Notes: generated by a model not told the origin, from the letters alone. A DNA stretch of 64,000 nucleotides from Vibrio tasmaniensis (GCF_024347635.1 NZ_AP025511.1:806001-870000), one strand, 5' to 3'. Positions 9,250 to 18,516 are shown, counted from the stretch's first letter. Numbers and translations: made by a program.

Positions 9250-9936
9250 TATAAAAGGTTTGAGATCTGCATCATTAGTCTCAGGCACTTTTTATGTCAT
9301 TTAAGTAGTGATGAAAACGAATGTGACGTATAGGTGATGACATTTTAGTTATTGAAACCCAATAAAGGCATGATCTAGAGGTAAACTCCAAAGTCATAGT
9401 TTTTATATAAAAGCGTTCTAAAATACCATTTCTAAGGATTCACAATTGCGTGAGTCCTTAGATTGTGTAGCCTGACCTGATTGCTGCAAGTAATTCGTAA
9501 ATCTGTATTTTTGAACAACACCTAACTCATTTATGTCCAAAAACGAGTTGAACGAAGCCGCTCTACGACTATGATCCGACTACTAGCTAACCTTGTTTAA
9601 AGTCCGTTAATTTTAGCAAACCTTCATAATCACGGGCTCGAATCATTGAGTTGATTTTTCATATACGCCAGAAACGAAAAATGCCGCATTCATGCGACAT
9701 TTTTCTTTTGGCGGCCAAACCAGTTTTGCTATATCCATTCTAGAGTGCAATCCATTCTACTCTTCATATTTGGAGCCGCAGCGTTGTTAACTGCCTAAGT
9801 TCACCCTAATCACATAGAGCCCCTATGTTCAGAGGGCTAAACTTATTTGTTGCCTAGCTGCAACTCCAACTATTTTGAGTAGCGATACATATTCAGAACG
9901 TACTTATAAGACGCTGTTAATGTTGATTAGTTCCCT
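9250..9936. other. Gene-free stretch of about 690 bp
   Basis: It lies between the convergent pgtA and the ABC ATPase gene. Apart from the hairpin at 9677-9706 I see no reading frame, repeat or RNA I recognise. Confidence 0.5.
9677..9706 (+). terminator. Rho-independent terminator in the pgtA-ABC ATPase gap
   Basis: AAAATGCCGCAT and ATGCGACATTTT pair into a near-perfect stem with almost no loop, followed by TTTTTCTTTT on the plus strand. It sits about 430 bp after pgtA, so it may end a long pgt transcript or a separate short RNA. Confidence 0.6.
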
Positions 9937-11565
9937 TTACGCGGCATTTTTTTTCGATTTGTTTTCTAAGTCGAATGACGCTGCGATTAATTTTTTGGTG
10001 TAGTCATTTTTCGGTGCATTGAAAATCTCGTCTGCAGACCCTTCTTCCATCACTTCACCTTTCTGCATCACCAATACACGATCCGATAAGGCTTTGACTA
10101 CCGAAAGGTCGTGGCTGATGAATAGGAAGCCGATATTGTGCTTGGCTTGAATGTCTTTTAGCAGGTCAATCACCGTCAGTTGTACAGAGCGATCGAGTGC
10201 TGAAGTCGGTTCATCCAATAGAATGAAAGATGGCTCAAGTATCAACGCGCGAGCAATCGCAATACGTTGTCTTTGTCCGCCCGAGAACTCATGTGGATAG
10301 CGGTTAATTGAATTGGGTTCTAAGCGAACCTCAACAAGCGCTTTGCGTGCTCGTTCTAAACGTTCTTGCTTGGATAGATGAGGTTGATGCACCGTTAAGC
10401 CTTCGGTGATGATTTCCCCAACGGTCATGCGTGGTGATAAAGAACCATAAGGGTCTTGGAATACCATCTGTACATCTTTCTTGAGCTTGTGACGTTCTTT
10501 ATCGGTTAACAAACTCACATCTTGGCCTTTGTAAACAATACGTCCGGTACTTGGCAGCAAGCCGATCAGTGCGCGCCCCAGCGTTGATTTACCTGATCCA
10601 GATTCACCAACAATGCCTAACGTTTCACCTTGTTTTAGGGTCAATGAGATGCCTTTTACGGCTTCGAAATATTGACTCTTACTCTTAATGAAGTGGGGTT
10701 TCACCAAGAATTGAACACGGATATCATCGGCACACAGTAGTTCTGGTGCCGATGCTTCTACAGGAACCTTAGCGCCTTTCGGAATTGAGTTAATCAGCAT
10801 GCGTGTGTAATCGTGCTTAGGATTTTCGAATAGCTCTTGAGTGAGTCCTTCTTCGACCAATTCCCCTTTACACATCACGAGTACTCGATCGGCAAAGTGT
10901 TTTACTACACCGAGATCATGAGTAATGAACAAAATTGCCATGCCCATCTTGCTTTGAATTTCTTTGATAAGAGAAAGCACTTCAGCCTGAACCGTTACAT
11001 CTAAAGCCGTAGTCGGTTCGTCTGCAATCAAAATGTCTGGTTCATTGATCAGAGCCATTGCGATCATGATGCGTTGCAACTGGCCGCCTGAAAACTCATG
11101 TGGGTATTTGTTGTAGGCCTGTTCTGGCATTGGCAGATGCACAAGGTTGAAAAGCTCAAGCACACGCTGCTTCGCTTGAGATTTCGATACATTACGATGA
11201 CACATAATGGCTTCAGACACTTGTGTGCCCACGCGCAGGTATGGGTTGAGAGAGGTCATTGGTTCTTGAAAGATCATTCCGATCCTGTCACCACGAATTG
11301 ACTGCATCTCTCGTTCAGTCTTTTTGAGTATCGACTGACCTTCAAATTCGATTTCCGATTGAGCATCAATAATCGCGTTATCAGGAAGCAAACGCATTAA
11401 AGCGTTTGAAGAGACAGATTTACCTGAACCCGATTCGCCAACAATGGCCAAGGTTTCACTAGAATTAAGAGTAAAGTTAATCTTTTTTACCGCATCAATG
11501 ATTCCATCATTGGTTATGAATTTAACGGAGAGATTATTAACTTTAAGAATGGCCCGGTCCGACAT
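9937..11565 (-). CDS. Duplicated peptide/nickel-type ABC transporter ATPase (YejF-like)
   Basis: A 542-residue protein with two complete ATP-binding cassettes in one chain, as in YejF and related oligopeptide (Opp/Dpp) family ATPases. Both halves have an intact Walker A (GESGSGKS), an ABC signature in a PHEFSGGQ context, Walker B with ILIADEPTTALD or FILLDEPTSALD, and a C-terminal DYTRMLINSIP- or DYTKKLIAAS-type segment. It would energise uptake of a peptide-like or metal-chelating substrate across the inner membrane. No permease or binding-protein gene adjoins it, which is unusual. It follows a 164-residue gene by 12 bp on the same strand and shares its promoter, which carries a strong Fur-box match. 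The ATG at 11565 follows an AAGGAT ribosome binding site. Confidence 0.85.
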   Translation of the reverse strand: MSDRAILKVNNLSVKFITNDGIIDAVKKINFTLNSSETLAIVGESGSGKSVSSNALMRLLPDNAIIDAQSEIEFEGQSILKKTEREMQSIRGDRIGMIFQEPMTSLNPYLRVGTQVSEAIMCHRNVSKSQAKQRVLELFNLVHLPMPEQAYNKYPHEFSGGQLQRIMIAMALINEPDILIADEPTTALDVTVQAEVLSLIKEIQSKMGMAILFITHDLGVVKHFADRVLVMCKGELVEEGLTQELFENPKHDYTRMLINSIPKGAKVPVEASAPELLCADDIRVQFLVKPHFIKSKSQYFEAVKGISLTLKQGETLGIVGESGSGKSTLGRALIGLLPSTGRIVYKGQDVSLLTDKERHKLKKDVQMVFQDPYGSLSPRMTVGEIITEGLTVHQPHLSKQERLERARKALVEVRLEPNSINRYPHEFSGGQRQRIAIARALILEPSFILLDEPTSALDRSVQLTVIDLLKDIQAKHNIGFLFISHDLSVVKALSDRVLVMQKGEVMEEGSADEIFNAPKNDYTKKLIAASFDLENKSKKNAA

Positions 11566-11577
11566 GATATATCCTTA

Positions 11578-12072
11578 TCAATTTAAGACATTAGGTGAAG
11601 ATTGAACTTCTGAAGTGGTTTTAAGTTGCCCAAAATGGTGATGAGCGCGTTGAATTTGTTCTAGCTCGAGCATCCAATGTGAGCTGCGCTGAGCACTGCA
11701 AAATGCGATCAGGTGATTGAGTAAATCTTCGCTCTGCTTTTCTAATAACCTAAAGGTACGCTGAATCAACTCTGTACCCTCAAGAGAGATAAATTGCATC
11801 AATGCATAAGATTGGTTCAAGGTGTCGAAGGCTTGTTGCTGTTGGCCTAAACGATTGAGAATCTCTGATTGAGCGACACTGGCGTCTCTAAGGCCTGAAA
11901 TTAAGCAAGCAAACTGGCAGGGTTTGATGTCACTTTGGTATGCCGCGTTTTGGATGTGATGAGGAAGAGAGGTGAGAACATCATTATAGAGGCGCTGTGC
12001 TTCGGGCCAATGACCTTGTTCCATTAACTGTTCAGCTTTTAGGTAGTGCATCCAGCAGCGTTCAATTTCCAT
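11578..12072 (-). CDS. TPR-like small protein upstream of the ABC ATPase
   Basis: A 164-residue cytoplasmic protein of unknown function. The first 40 residues (HYLKAEQLMEQGHWPEAQRL followed by YNDVL) read like a tetratricopeptide helix pair, and the LNRLGQQQQAFDTLNQSYALM segment like another, so it may be a short helical-repeat adaptor. I place the start at the ATG at 12072, seven bases after AAGGA; the upstream GTG at 12078 lies too close to that site. It is the first gene of a two-gene operon with the duplicated ATPase and sits just behind a Fur-box-like palindrome. A role with the ATPase in iron-related uptake is inference only. Confidence 0.7.
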   Translation of the reverse strand: MEIERCWMHYLKAEQLMEQGHWPEAQRLYNDVLTSLPHHIQNAAYQSDIKPCQFACLISGLRDASVAQSEILNRLGQQQQAFDTLNQSYALMQFISLEGTELIQRTFRLLEKQSEDLLNHLIAFCSAQRSSHWMLELEQIQRAHHHFGQLKTTSEVQSSPNVLN

Positions 12073-12109
12073 GTCCACATCCTTAATTTTAAATATCCTA
12101 AAATGTTAA

Positions 12110-12124
12110 TGATATTTATTATCA
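12110..12124 (-). promoter_or_regulatory. Fur box upstream of the TPR-like/ABC ATPase operon
   Basis: TGATATTTATTATCA matches the 7-1-7 Fur consensus (TGATAAT-N-ATTATCA) at 13 of 14 defined positions. It lies 38 bp upstream of the 164-residue gene, where a promoter is expected, and about 190 bp from the divergent protease gene. Confidence 0.6.
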
Positions 12125-12312
12125 ATTGCAAATTAAAATCATTCACATGTTAAGTTGGTGAATTGAATCTCTGATTAATGCTAAAAACGAGGTAAATTGA
12201 GTGTTATTTGTTCAGTTGAACAGCTGTGCAGCGTAAGTCACTAAATTTATAGGTAATTACATCTACACTGATTTTATCTACACCCAAGTAATGAAGGACT
12301 AAGGAGGCGGCG

Positions 12313-14673
12313 ATGGCGATGCAAAGACTCAATACAGAACAGCTGTATAAGGTAGCGGAACTCGATAAGCTACCATGTAAGTCGACCAAAGAACTGGCTC
12401 CTATTGACGAAATCGTCGGGCAAGAACGTGCACAAAAGGCCGTTGAGTTCGCGATGTCAATCAAGGAAAAGGGTTACAACATTTATGCGATAGGTCGAAA
12501 TGGTCTGGGTAAACGTACCATGATCTTGCGCTACCTAAACCGACATCCTCAAGAAGTACAGGAGCTTTTTGATTGGTGCTATATCGCGAATTTTGAAGAC
12601 ATTCGTACACCTAAGGTGCTGAAATTACCTCGTGGTGTTGGCAGCAGTTTGAAGCAAGATATTGAGAAGCTGATGCGTAAGCTTCTTAAAGCAATGCCAC
12701 TCGCATTCGATAACGAGATGTACTTTAACCGCGCTGACCGATTAAAAAATCAGTTGGCCGCTAAGCAACAAGCGGCGTTAGAAGCGATCAGTCAAGAAGC
12801 AAAAGATAAGGGCATCAACCTGACGATCACGACTCAGGGTGACTACCAATTTGTCGCGATGAATGGCGATGATCTTCATACCGAAGAGAGCTTCGACTTG
12901 CTCACACCAGAAGAGCAAGATCAATTCGATAAAACCATTGATGGATTGGAAGTCGGGCTGCGGACCATTTCTCGTGAACTGACTGAGCTTGAAGAGACGT
13001 ACACAGAGAAAGTTCAAAAGTTGAATGATGATACGGCGCGAGATGTTATTACCCACTTCATCAAGCAATTGAAGCAAGATTACAGCCAATATCCTGATAT
13101 CAAAAAGTATCTGACAGCACTGCGTAAAGACATTGTCGACAACGCAGATATTTTCTTGGAAGAGAGCACAGAACAAGCAGAAGTTGCAACTGCCTCTTTG
13201 GATAAGAAAATGCCACGTCGCTACAAGGTTAACGTGATTGTGAGCCAGAAGGAGGAGACTCTGCCGATCGTGGTGGAAGAGAATCCGAATTATCACTCTC
13301 TGTTTGGTTATGTCGAGACGGCAACGTTCAAAGGCACCGTATTTACGGACTTCTCTTTGATTCGCGCCGGCAGCTTACATAGAGCCAATGGCGGCGTTTT
13401 GCTGATGGATGCGGTCAAAGTACTTGAACAACCTTATGTGTGGGAAGGCTTGAAGCGCGCGCTGCGTTCGCGTCAATTGAGCTTCACATCATTAGAAAAA
13501 GAGGTCACGTTAACGGGAGCGGTATCACTTGATCCTGAGCCTATTCCATTGGACGTTAAGATCATCCTGTTTGGTGATTATCGAACTTATCAACTACTGC
13601 AACATTACGATGCGGAGTTTGGTGAATTGTTCCGTGTGACGGCCGATTTTGAAGATGAGATGAAGCGTACTGCGGATTCTGAAATGCATTACGCACGCTT
13701 CATTTCAAGCATCGTGCACGACAACAACATGCTGCATTGTGATCGCAAAGCGATTGCTCGCATTATTGAGCACAGTTCTCGTCAGGCGGGTGACCAAAGT
13801 AAGTTGTCGCTGCACTCAGCACACATTGCTAACCTGCTTCGCGAGTCAAACTACGTGGCGAAAGGGGCGAAGTCGAACCTGATTCGTGCTACGCATGTCG
13901 ACCAGGCGCTATCGAACCAACAGATGCGTGTCGGGCGACTGCAAGACAGCGTCATGGAAACTTTCACCAACGGTACAACACTGATTCATGTGGATGGTCA
14001 GGCGGTTGGACAGGTCAATGCGCTGTCTGTACTCAGCACCACCGACCATATGTTTGGCGCACCGAACCGAATCACGGCTACCACGGCTTATGGTGACGGT
14101 GAGGTGATTGATATTGAGAGAAACGTAGATCTAGGCGGCAGTATTCACTCGAAAGGCGTGATGATCTTATCGGCTTACCTTTCTTCGGTATTTGGTAAGA
14201 CAGCGAAAGTACCGCTTACTACCAATATCACCTTCGAACAATCGTATGGTGGCGTCGATGGTGATAGCGCGAGTATGGCTGAGTTCTGTGCAGTGGTGTC
14301 TGCATTTTCTAAGCAGCCAAACCGCCAAGACATCGCGATTACCGGCTCGATGAACCAGTTCGGTGAGTCTCAGCCTATTGGTGGTGTGAATGAGAAAATT
14401 GAAGGCTTCTTTGATGTGTGCGAAATCAAAGGACGTTCAAATGAGCAAGGGGTGATCATCCCACGTTCAAATGTTCACAACCTGATGTTGCGTAATGACA
14501 TCGTAAAAGCGGTTGAAAAGGGCGAGTTTAATATTTGGGCTATCGACCATGTGACCGAAGCGATTGAGCTGTTTACAGGCAAAGCGGCCGGTGAGGCGAG
14601 TGATGAGGGGAGTTACCCAATCGATACTATTTTTGGCATCGCTCAAGCTAAACTCAATGCGCTACGCAAATAA
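12313..14673 (+). CDS. Lon-like ATP-dependent protease (S16 family, LonB/YcbZ type)
   Basis: A 786-residue AAA+ protease. Early in the protein IGRNGLGKRTM is the Walker A loop; GGVLLMDAVKVLEQPYVWEG supplies the Walker B region at about 360-380. The C-terminal S16 protease domain has the catalytic Ser652 in GDSASMAEF and Lys695 in NEKIEGFF, 43 residues apart, the same spacing as in E. coli Lon. A coiled helical insertion lies at about 150-290. There is no Lon N-terminal substrate domain, so it is of the LonB/YcbZ type found beside true Lon in many gamma-proteobacteria; substrates are unknown. AAGGAGG sits five bases before the ATG. A bidirectional terminator follows. Confidence 0.9.
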   Translation: MAMQRLNTEQLYKVAELDKLPCKSTKELAPIDEIVGQERAQKAVEFAMSIKEKGYNIYAIGRNGLGKRTMILRYLNRHPQEVQELFDWCYIANFEDIRTPKVLKLPRGVGSSLKQDIEKLMRKLLKAMPLAFDNEMYFNRADRLKNQLAAKQQAALEAISQEAKDKGINLTITTQGDYQFVAMNGDDLHTEESFDLLTPEEQDQFDKTIDGLEVGLRTISRELTELEETYTEKVQKLNDDTARDVITHFIKQLKQDYSQYPDIKKYLTALRKDIVDNADIFLEESTEQAEVATASLDKKMPRRYKVNVIVSQKEETLPIVVEENPNYHSLFGYVETATFKGTVFTDFSLIRAGSLHRANGGVLLMDAVKVLEQPYVWEGLKRALRSRQLSFTSLEKEVTLTGAVSLDPEPIPLDVKIILFGDYRTYQLLQHYDAEFGELFRVTADFEDEMKRTADSEMHYARFISSIVHDNNMLHCDRKAIARIIEHSSRQAGDQSKLSLHSAHIANLLRESNYVAKGAKSNLIRATHVDQALSNQQMRVGRLQDSVMETFTNGTTLIHVDGQAVGQVNALSVLSTTDHMFGAPNRITATTAYGDGEVIDIERNVDLGGSIHSKGVMILSAYLSSVFGKTAKVPLTTNITFEQSYGGVDGDSASMAEFCAVVSAFSKQPNRQDIAITGSMNQFGESQPIGGVNEKIEGFFDVCEIKGRSNEQGVIIPRSNVHNLMLRNDIVKAVEKGEFNIWAIDHVTEAIELFTGKAAGEASDEGSYPIDTIFGIAQAKLNALRK

Positions 14674-14719
14674 CTTAATGCCTTGGGTAAACTAACCAAA
14701 CAACGGTTAGTCGTAAATG

Positions 14720-14757
14720 AAAAACAGCCATCGAGAATATCGATGGCTGTTTTTTGT
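14720..14757. terminator. Bidirectional terminator between Lon-like protease and PilZ gene
   Basis: AAAAACAGCCATCGA and TCGATGGCTGTTTTTT form a perfect long stem with a short loop and T tracts on both strands. It serves the two convergent genes. Confidence 0.85.
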
Positions 14758-14793
14758 TTGGGCTCTTTTTCTTTGGTTTTTTATGGCGGACGC

Positions 14794-15540
14794 TTAAGCA
14801 TTACGCAAACAGAGCTTGGTGCCATCGAACTTTAGCTTCGCTAACAATTGCTTGGCATTAGAGCGGCCAATATCATCAAATTCTACCCCGTATCGAGCGT
14901 AGTGCGTTGATTTTTGGAGATTACAGATGATGCCTTTCAATGGCGGTATAAGTGGGCCATTGTAGTTCTCAGGTGTCACTTCAATAGATACTCGATCGGC
15001 AATTTGAATCGCACGAGAAGTCGGTGAGGTGACAAAACGACAACCACTTTTCGATAAATCTCTTATCTCACAGTTTGCGCGTTGGTCGTTGAAGATGATT
15101 TTTGAAGCTAAGTTTACCTCGTAGCGTGTCTCTTTACGCAGTTGAGTTACTTGCATCGAGCTTGGAGTAGAAAGCACAAGAATAGGGAAGGGATCGCCGA
15201 TTCTATGGTGAATTTGGCTTTTAAAGTGGATAAGAGCGCCTTCTCCACGCAGAGAGTACGCACGAGCTGTCATCCAAAAACCTTCTTGAAAATAAAAGCT
15301 CAGATCATCGTTGGATACGTCGGGAACCTCAACCACAATGCAGTTATCACTGTGTGTACCGATAAATTTTGTGGTGGCGAGAAACTTGGTGCCAACCGGA
15401 GTCGATACATTTAACGTCAGTTCACTGCCGTGCTCAATCATGGCCAGTGCATCAGTGCTATTTAACGTAGAAACGGTACGGTTACGAGGATCTTGAAGTG
15501 CCTGATTATGCTCCAAAGGCTTCTTCAGTGGTGCGTTCAT
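14794..15540 (-). CDS. PilZ-domain protein (YcgR/PlzD-like)
   Basis: A 248-residue cytoplasmic protein with an N-terminal YcgR-like beta domain (about 30-130) and a C-terminal PilZ domain (about 130-240). The PilZ cyclic-di-GMP motifs are visible: RKETR (the RxxxR loop) and DLSKSGCRF (D/NxSxxG). It should bind cyclic di-GMP and adjust motility, as flagellar brake proteins do, or another surface behaviour; the output cannot be read from sequence. The ATG at 15540 has GGAG at the right distance, so I prefer it to the upstream start that would add eight residues. It stands alone, convergent with the protease. Confidence 0.85.
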   Translation of the reverse strand: MNAPLKKPLEHNQALQDPRNRTVSTLNSTDALAMIEHGSELTLNVSTPVGTKFLATTKFIGTHSDNCIVVEVPDVSNDDLSFYFQEGFWMTARAYSLRGEGALIHFKSQIHHRIGDPFPILVLSTPSSMQVTQLRKETRYEVNLASKIIFNDQRANCEIRDLSKSGCRFVTSPTSRAIQIADRVSIEVTPENYNGPLIPPLKGIICNLQKSTHYARYGVEFDDIGRSNAKQLLAKLKFDGTKLCLRNA

Positions 15541-15855
15541 TATATGTTCTCCATGCGCCAACATGCGTCTGTTAGTTATATTGGTAACTTGCTAATAAGG
15601 GGTAAATACGTGCTAGATTTAGCAGGTGCAATTACATAAATTAAGTGTAATTACATAAGCTGTGTGTATGTACTCACATGTATTTATGGAGTGCCTTTAT
15701 CTATAATGATTCATTATTAAGCCGATGGCACTGAGTTATTTACTTTGTTTGTAAGTACTTAGTTCTATTTGTATGCACTTGAGTTAGTCTATTACAAGAA
15801 ATTGATACTTCAAATCTTTATTGTTTGTCGTGTCAATTATTTTCAGGAGTTGAGA
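15541..15855. other. Divergent promoter region, PilZ gene and acetyltransferase operon
   Basis: About 315 bp, A+T-rich. The ten-base direct repeat AATTACATAA occurs twice near 15630-15660. No other recognisable site. Confidence 0.35.
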
Positions 15856-16140
15856 ATGCAGGCAATAAAATGGGATCAAGATGCTAACCAGATCACAGTT
15901 GAGCTAGTACCCAACCAGTTCGCGGTTGTTAAGTATCAAATGGACGGAGATGTACTACATATCACATCGACACGTATTCCTGATGAGCTGCAAGGCAAGG
16001 GTTTTGGTAAGGTGATGATGGAGTCGGTATTACCTGAAATTGAACAAGCAGGTTTTAAAATTGTACCGATTTGTAGCTATGTGATTCACTATATGAATAG
16101 GCAACCACAGTGGGCACATCTTCTATCTGACAAAGCATAG
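15856..16140 (+). CDS. Small GNAT-fold N-acetyltransferase (YjdJ-type)
   Basis: A 94-residue protein of the short, single-domain acetyltransferase-like family (COG2388). The coenzyme A-binding signature is visible in PDELQGKGFGKVMMESVLPE, followed by the short FKIVPICSYVIHYMNR strand and helix typical of this group, with the characteristic Cys-Ser-Tyr. Substrate unknown; relatives are often annotated as protein or small-molecule acetyltransferases. The ATG at 15856 follows AGGAG. A longer in-frame start upstream lacks a ribosome binding site. It is the first of three closely spaced genes; the kinase-like gene starts 11 bp after its stop. Confidence 0.8.
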   Translation: MQAIKWDQDANQITVELVPNQFAVVKYQMDGDVLHITSTRIPDELQGKGFGKVMMESVLPEIEQAGFKIVPICSYVIHYMNRQPQWAHLLSDKA

Positions 16141-16151
16141 CAACGAGTTAT

Positions 16152-17327
16152 ATGTCTCAATCAATATCGTCAAAAAATCTCGCTCAACCAGCAGCGGTTT
16201 CAAGTCAAAACCAGCCAGAGCTTTATCAACAAGAGCTTTATCAAAATGAGCTTTATAAAAAAATAGCGACCTCTCTGGGTTGCTATAAAGGATTTGATGT
16301 CCAGGTGATTCAACGCTTGTGGGGTGGTTACGGCGAGTTAGTTCGCTTGATCTTCGCTCAAGATAATAGTACCTCGATGAACAGCGTAATTGTTAAACAT
16401 GTCGCATTGCCAGATAAAGCAGAACACCCGAAGGGTTGGAATACCAAACTTTCTCATCAACGAAAGGTGCACTCTTACCAAGTTGAGACCGCGTGGTATC
16501 AGTCATTTACCCAACAGTGGGATGAGCGTTGTCCTGTACCTGTGGGGCTGCAATGTGAGCTACAAGAGAACGAGTGGCTTATCGTTATGCAAGACTTGGC
16601 CGAAATCGGCTTCCCGTTGACCTCTCAGTTTGATGTGCTTGCTGCCACTGACGATCTGGCAACCAAAGATACCCAGCCTGATCTGGCGTCTGGTTACACA
16701 CTAGAAGAGCAAAACCAACGCGATGCTTGCCTTAAATGGCTCGCTAACTTTCACGCAAAGCACATCAATGTAGATCAAGAACATTCAGCTTCATTGTGGC
16801 AAGTCGGCACATATTGGCATTTAGACACTCGGCCTGACGAGTTAAACGCATTGGCTGATTTACCGCTTAAGAGCCAAGCGCAGCACATTGATAATCTATT
16901 AAGGGCGTGCCCATATCAAACCTTGGTACATGGTGACGCCAAGCTCGCCAACTTCTGCTTTGATTTAAAAAGCGAGCGCGCTGCTGCCGTTGATTTCCAA
17001 TACGTTGGGCGTGGTTGTGCGATGAAAGATGTGGCTCTGTTTATGAGCAGCGCGGTTAGGCCGCAAGATTACGCAGAGCTTGAATCAGAAGTCCTGGAGG
17101 CTTATTTCCAGCACTTGAAAGAGGCTCTCACACACTATCAACCACAACTTTCGTTCGATGATGTTGAAGCTGCATGGCGACCAATGTTTTACGTCGCGTG
17201 GGCCGATTTTCAACGTTTTGTTAAAGGTTGGAGCCCTGAGCATTGGAAGATCAACCCGTATACCGAGCAACTAACCTTACGAGTGCTTAACCAATTAGAC
17301 GAACAGGAGTCCGTCAATGTTCGATAA
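16152..17327 (+). CDS. Ecdysteroid-kinase/choline-kinase-like phosphotransferase
   Basis: A 391-residue protein of the aminoglycoside/choline kinase fold, closest in layout to EcKinase-like proteins. The Brenner-type catalytic loop TLVHGDAKLANFCFD (about 258-272) and the metal-binding AAVDFQYVGRGCAMKDVALF (about 280-299) are both present, and an N-terminal lobe with a conserved lysine strand (SVIVKHVALP) precedes them. It should phosphorylate a small hydroxylated molecule; the substrate is unknown. The N terminus contains three in-frame copies of a 15-bp repeat (ELYQQ, ELYQN, ELYKK). It overlaps the downstream MFS gene by 11 bp, suggesting that import and phosphorylation, or modification and export, are linked. 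Confidence 0.75.
   Translation: MSQSISSKNLAQPAAVSSQNQPELYQQELYQNELYKKIATSLGCYKGFDVQVIQRLWGGYGELVRLIFAQDNSTSMNSVIVKHVALPDKAEHPKGWNTKLSHQRKVHSYQVETAWYQSFTQQWDERCPVPVGLQCELQENEWLIVMQDLAEIGFPLTSQFDVLAATDDLATKDTQPDLASGYTLEEQNQRDACLKWLANFHAKHINVDQEHSASLWQVGTYWHLDTRPDELNALADLPLKSQAQHIDNLLRACPYQTLVHGDAKLANFCFDLKSERAAAVDFQYVGRGCAMKDVALFMSSAVRPQDYAELESEVLEAYFQHLKEALTHYQPQLSFDDVEAAWRPMFYVAWADFQRFVKGWSPEHWKINPYTEQLTLRVLNQLDEQESVNVR
16218..16262 (+). repeat. Three tandem 15-bp copies inside the kinase-like gene
   Basis: Three adjacent units start with GAGCTTTAT and encode ELYQQ, ELYQN and ELYKK. The copies differ by a few bases. They lie in the variable N-terminal tail, before the kinase fold begins. Confidence 0.85.
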
Positions 17328-18498
17328 AACCGCGAGCTGGAAAACGCCGCAAAACTTCTTATTACTGATTTCGATTGTTGTCCCTATCGCATTTTCGAGT
17401 TGGATGGCGCTGCTTAATAACTTTGTGATTGAGAAAGCGAATTTTGATGGTGCGGATATTGGTTTACTGCAAAGTGTTCGTGAGATCCCGGGCTTCTTAG
17501 CGTTTACCGTGGTGTTTGTGTTGGCGTTCATTCGCGAACAACGCTTTATGTTGATATCGCTGGCGATGCTGACCATAGGTACGGCGATTACCGGTCTGTT
17601 CCCTTCACTTACTGGATTACTGCTGACCACCATTTTGATGTCGACGGGTTTTCACTATTTTGAAACGCTGAAGCAGTCTTTGTCACTGCAATGGCTGAGT
17701 AAAGAAGAAGCCCCTGAGATGCTGGGTAAAATGATCTCTGTTGGCGCGTTGGCCTCATTAATCACTTATGGCTCAATATGGGTGATGTTAGAACAGTTTA
17801 AGCTCGATTTTGCATGGGTGTATGGCATTACTGGCGGTATTGGATTTATTCTAGTTTTGGTGATGACCTTTGGTTTTCCTGAGTTTCAAACCAAGACTCA
17901 ACAAAATAAGAAATTGGTGCTGAGAAAGCGTTACTGGCTCTACTACGCGCTCACCTTTATGAGTGGCGCGAGAAGACAGATCTTCACCGTGTTTGCTGGT
18001 TTCTTGATGGTAGAGAAGTTTGGTTACTCGGCTGCCGATGTCACGTTACTGTTCTTGGTGAATTACCTATTTAACTTCTTGTTCGCGAAACGCATTGGAC
18101 GATTTATCGGTGTGGTGGGTGAGCGCAAAGCGTTGATCTTCGAGTATGTTGGTTTGATCGGTGTGTTTGTTGGTTATGGCTTGGTGCAAAGTGCTGAGTG
18201 GGCGGCTGCACTTTACGTGGTCGATCATCTGTTCTTTGCTTTGGCGTTAGCGATTAAAACTTACTTCCAAAAAATCGCCGACCCGGCAGACATGGCATCG
18301 ACCGCAGGTGTCTCTTTCACCATCAACCATATTGCCGCAGTCGTTATTCCAGTCGCGTTCGGTGTGATTTGGTTATCGTCCCCTGCAACGGTTTTCTACA
18401 TAGGTGCGGTGATGGCAGCGGTATCTCTAGCGTTGTCTTTAAATATCCCTAAGAAGCCTGAAGAGGGCAATGAAGTGCGAATGTTTAGCTGGCGCTAA
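17317..18498 (+). CDS. MFS transporter, last gene of the acetyltransferase-kinase operon
   Basis: A 393-residue inner-membrane protein with about eleven or twelve hydrophobic helices, typical of the major facilitator superfamily. The loop after helix 2 is of the DGADIGLLQSVREIPGFLAF type. I cannot assign a substrate. A CAGGAGT ribosome binding site and an 11-bp overlap with the kinase-like gene support co-translation. A strong terminator follows. The combination with a GNAT protein and a small-molecule kinase suggests one modification and transport unit, but no pathway is named by these genes. Confidence 0.8.
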   Translation: MFDKTASWKTPQNFLLLISIVVPIAFSSWMALLNNFVIEKANFDGADIGLLQSVREIPGFLAFTVVFVLAFIREQRFMLISLAMLTIGTAITGLFPSLTGLLLTTILMSTGFHYFETLKQSLSLQWLSKEEAPEMLGKMISVGALASLITYGSIWVMLEQFKLDFAWVYGITGGIGFILVLVMTFGFPEFQTKTQQNKKLVLRKRYWLYYALTFMSGARRQIFTVFAGFLMVEKFGYSAADVTLLFLVNYLFNFLFAKRIGRFIGVVGERKALIFEYVGLIGVFVGYGLVQSAEWAAALYVVDHLFFALALAIKTYFQKIADPADMASTAGVSFTINHIAAVVIPVAFGVIWLSSPATVFYIGAVMAAVSLALSLNIPKKPEEGNEVRMFSWR

Positions 18499-18516
18499 CT
18501 CTGGATAAAGACAAAT

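Noticed and set aside
12778..13296. Long minus-strand frame of 172 codons inside the Lon-like gene
   Set aside because: It lies fully antisense to a well-supported protease gene and has no ribosome binding site or protein-like pattern.
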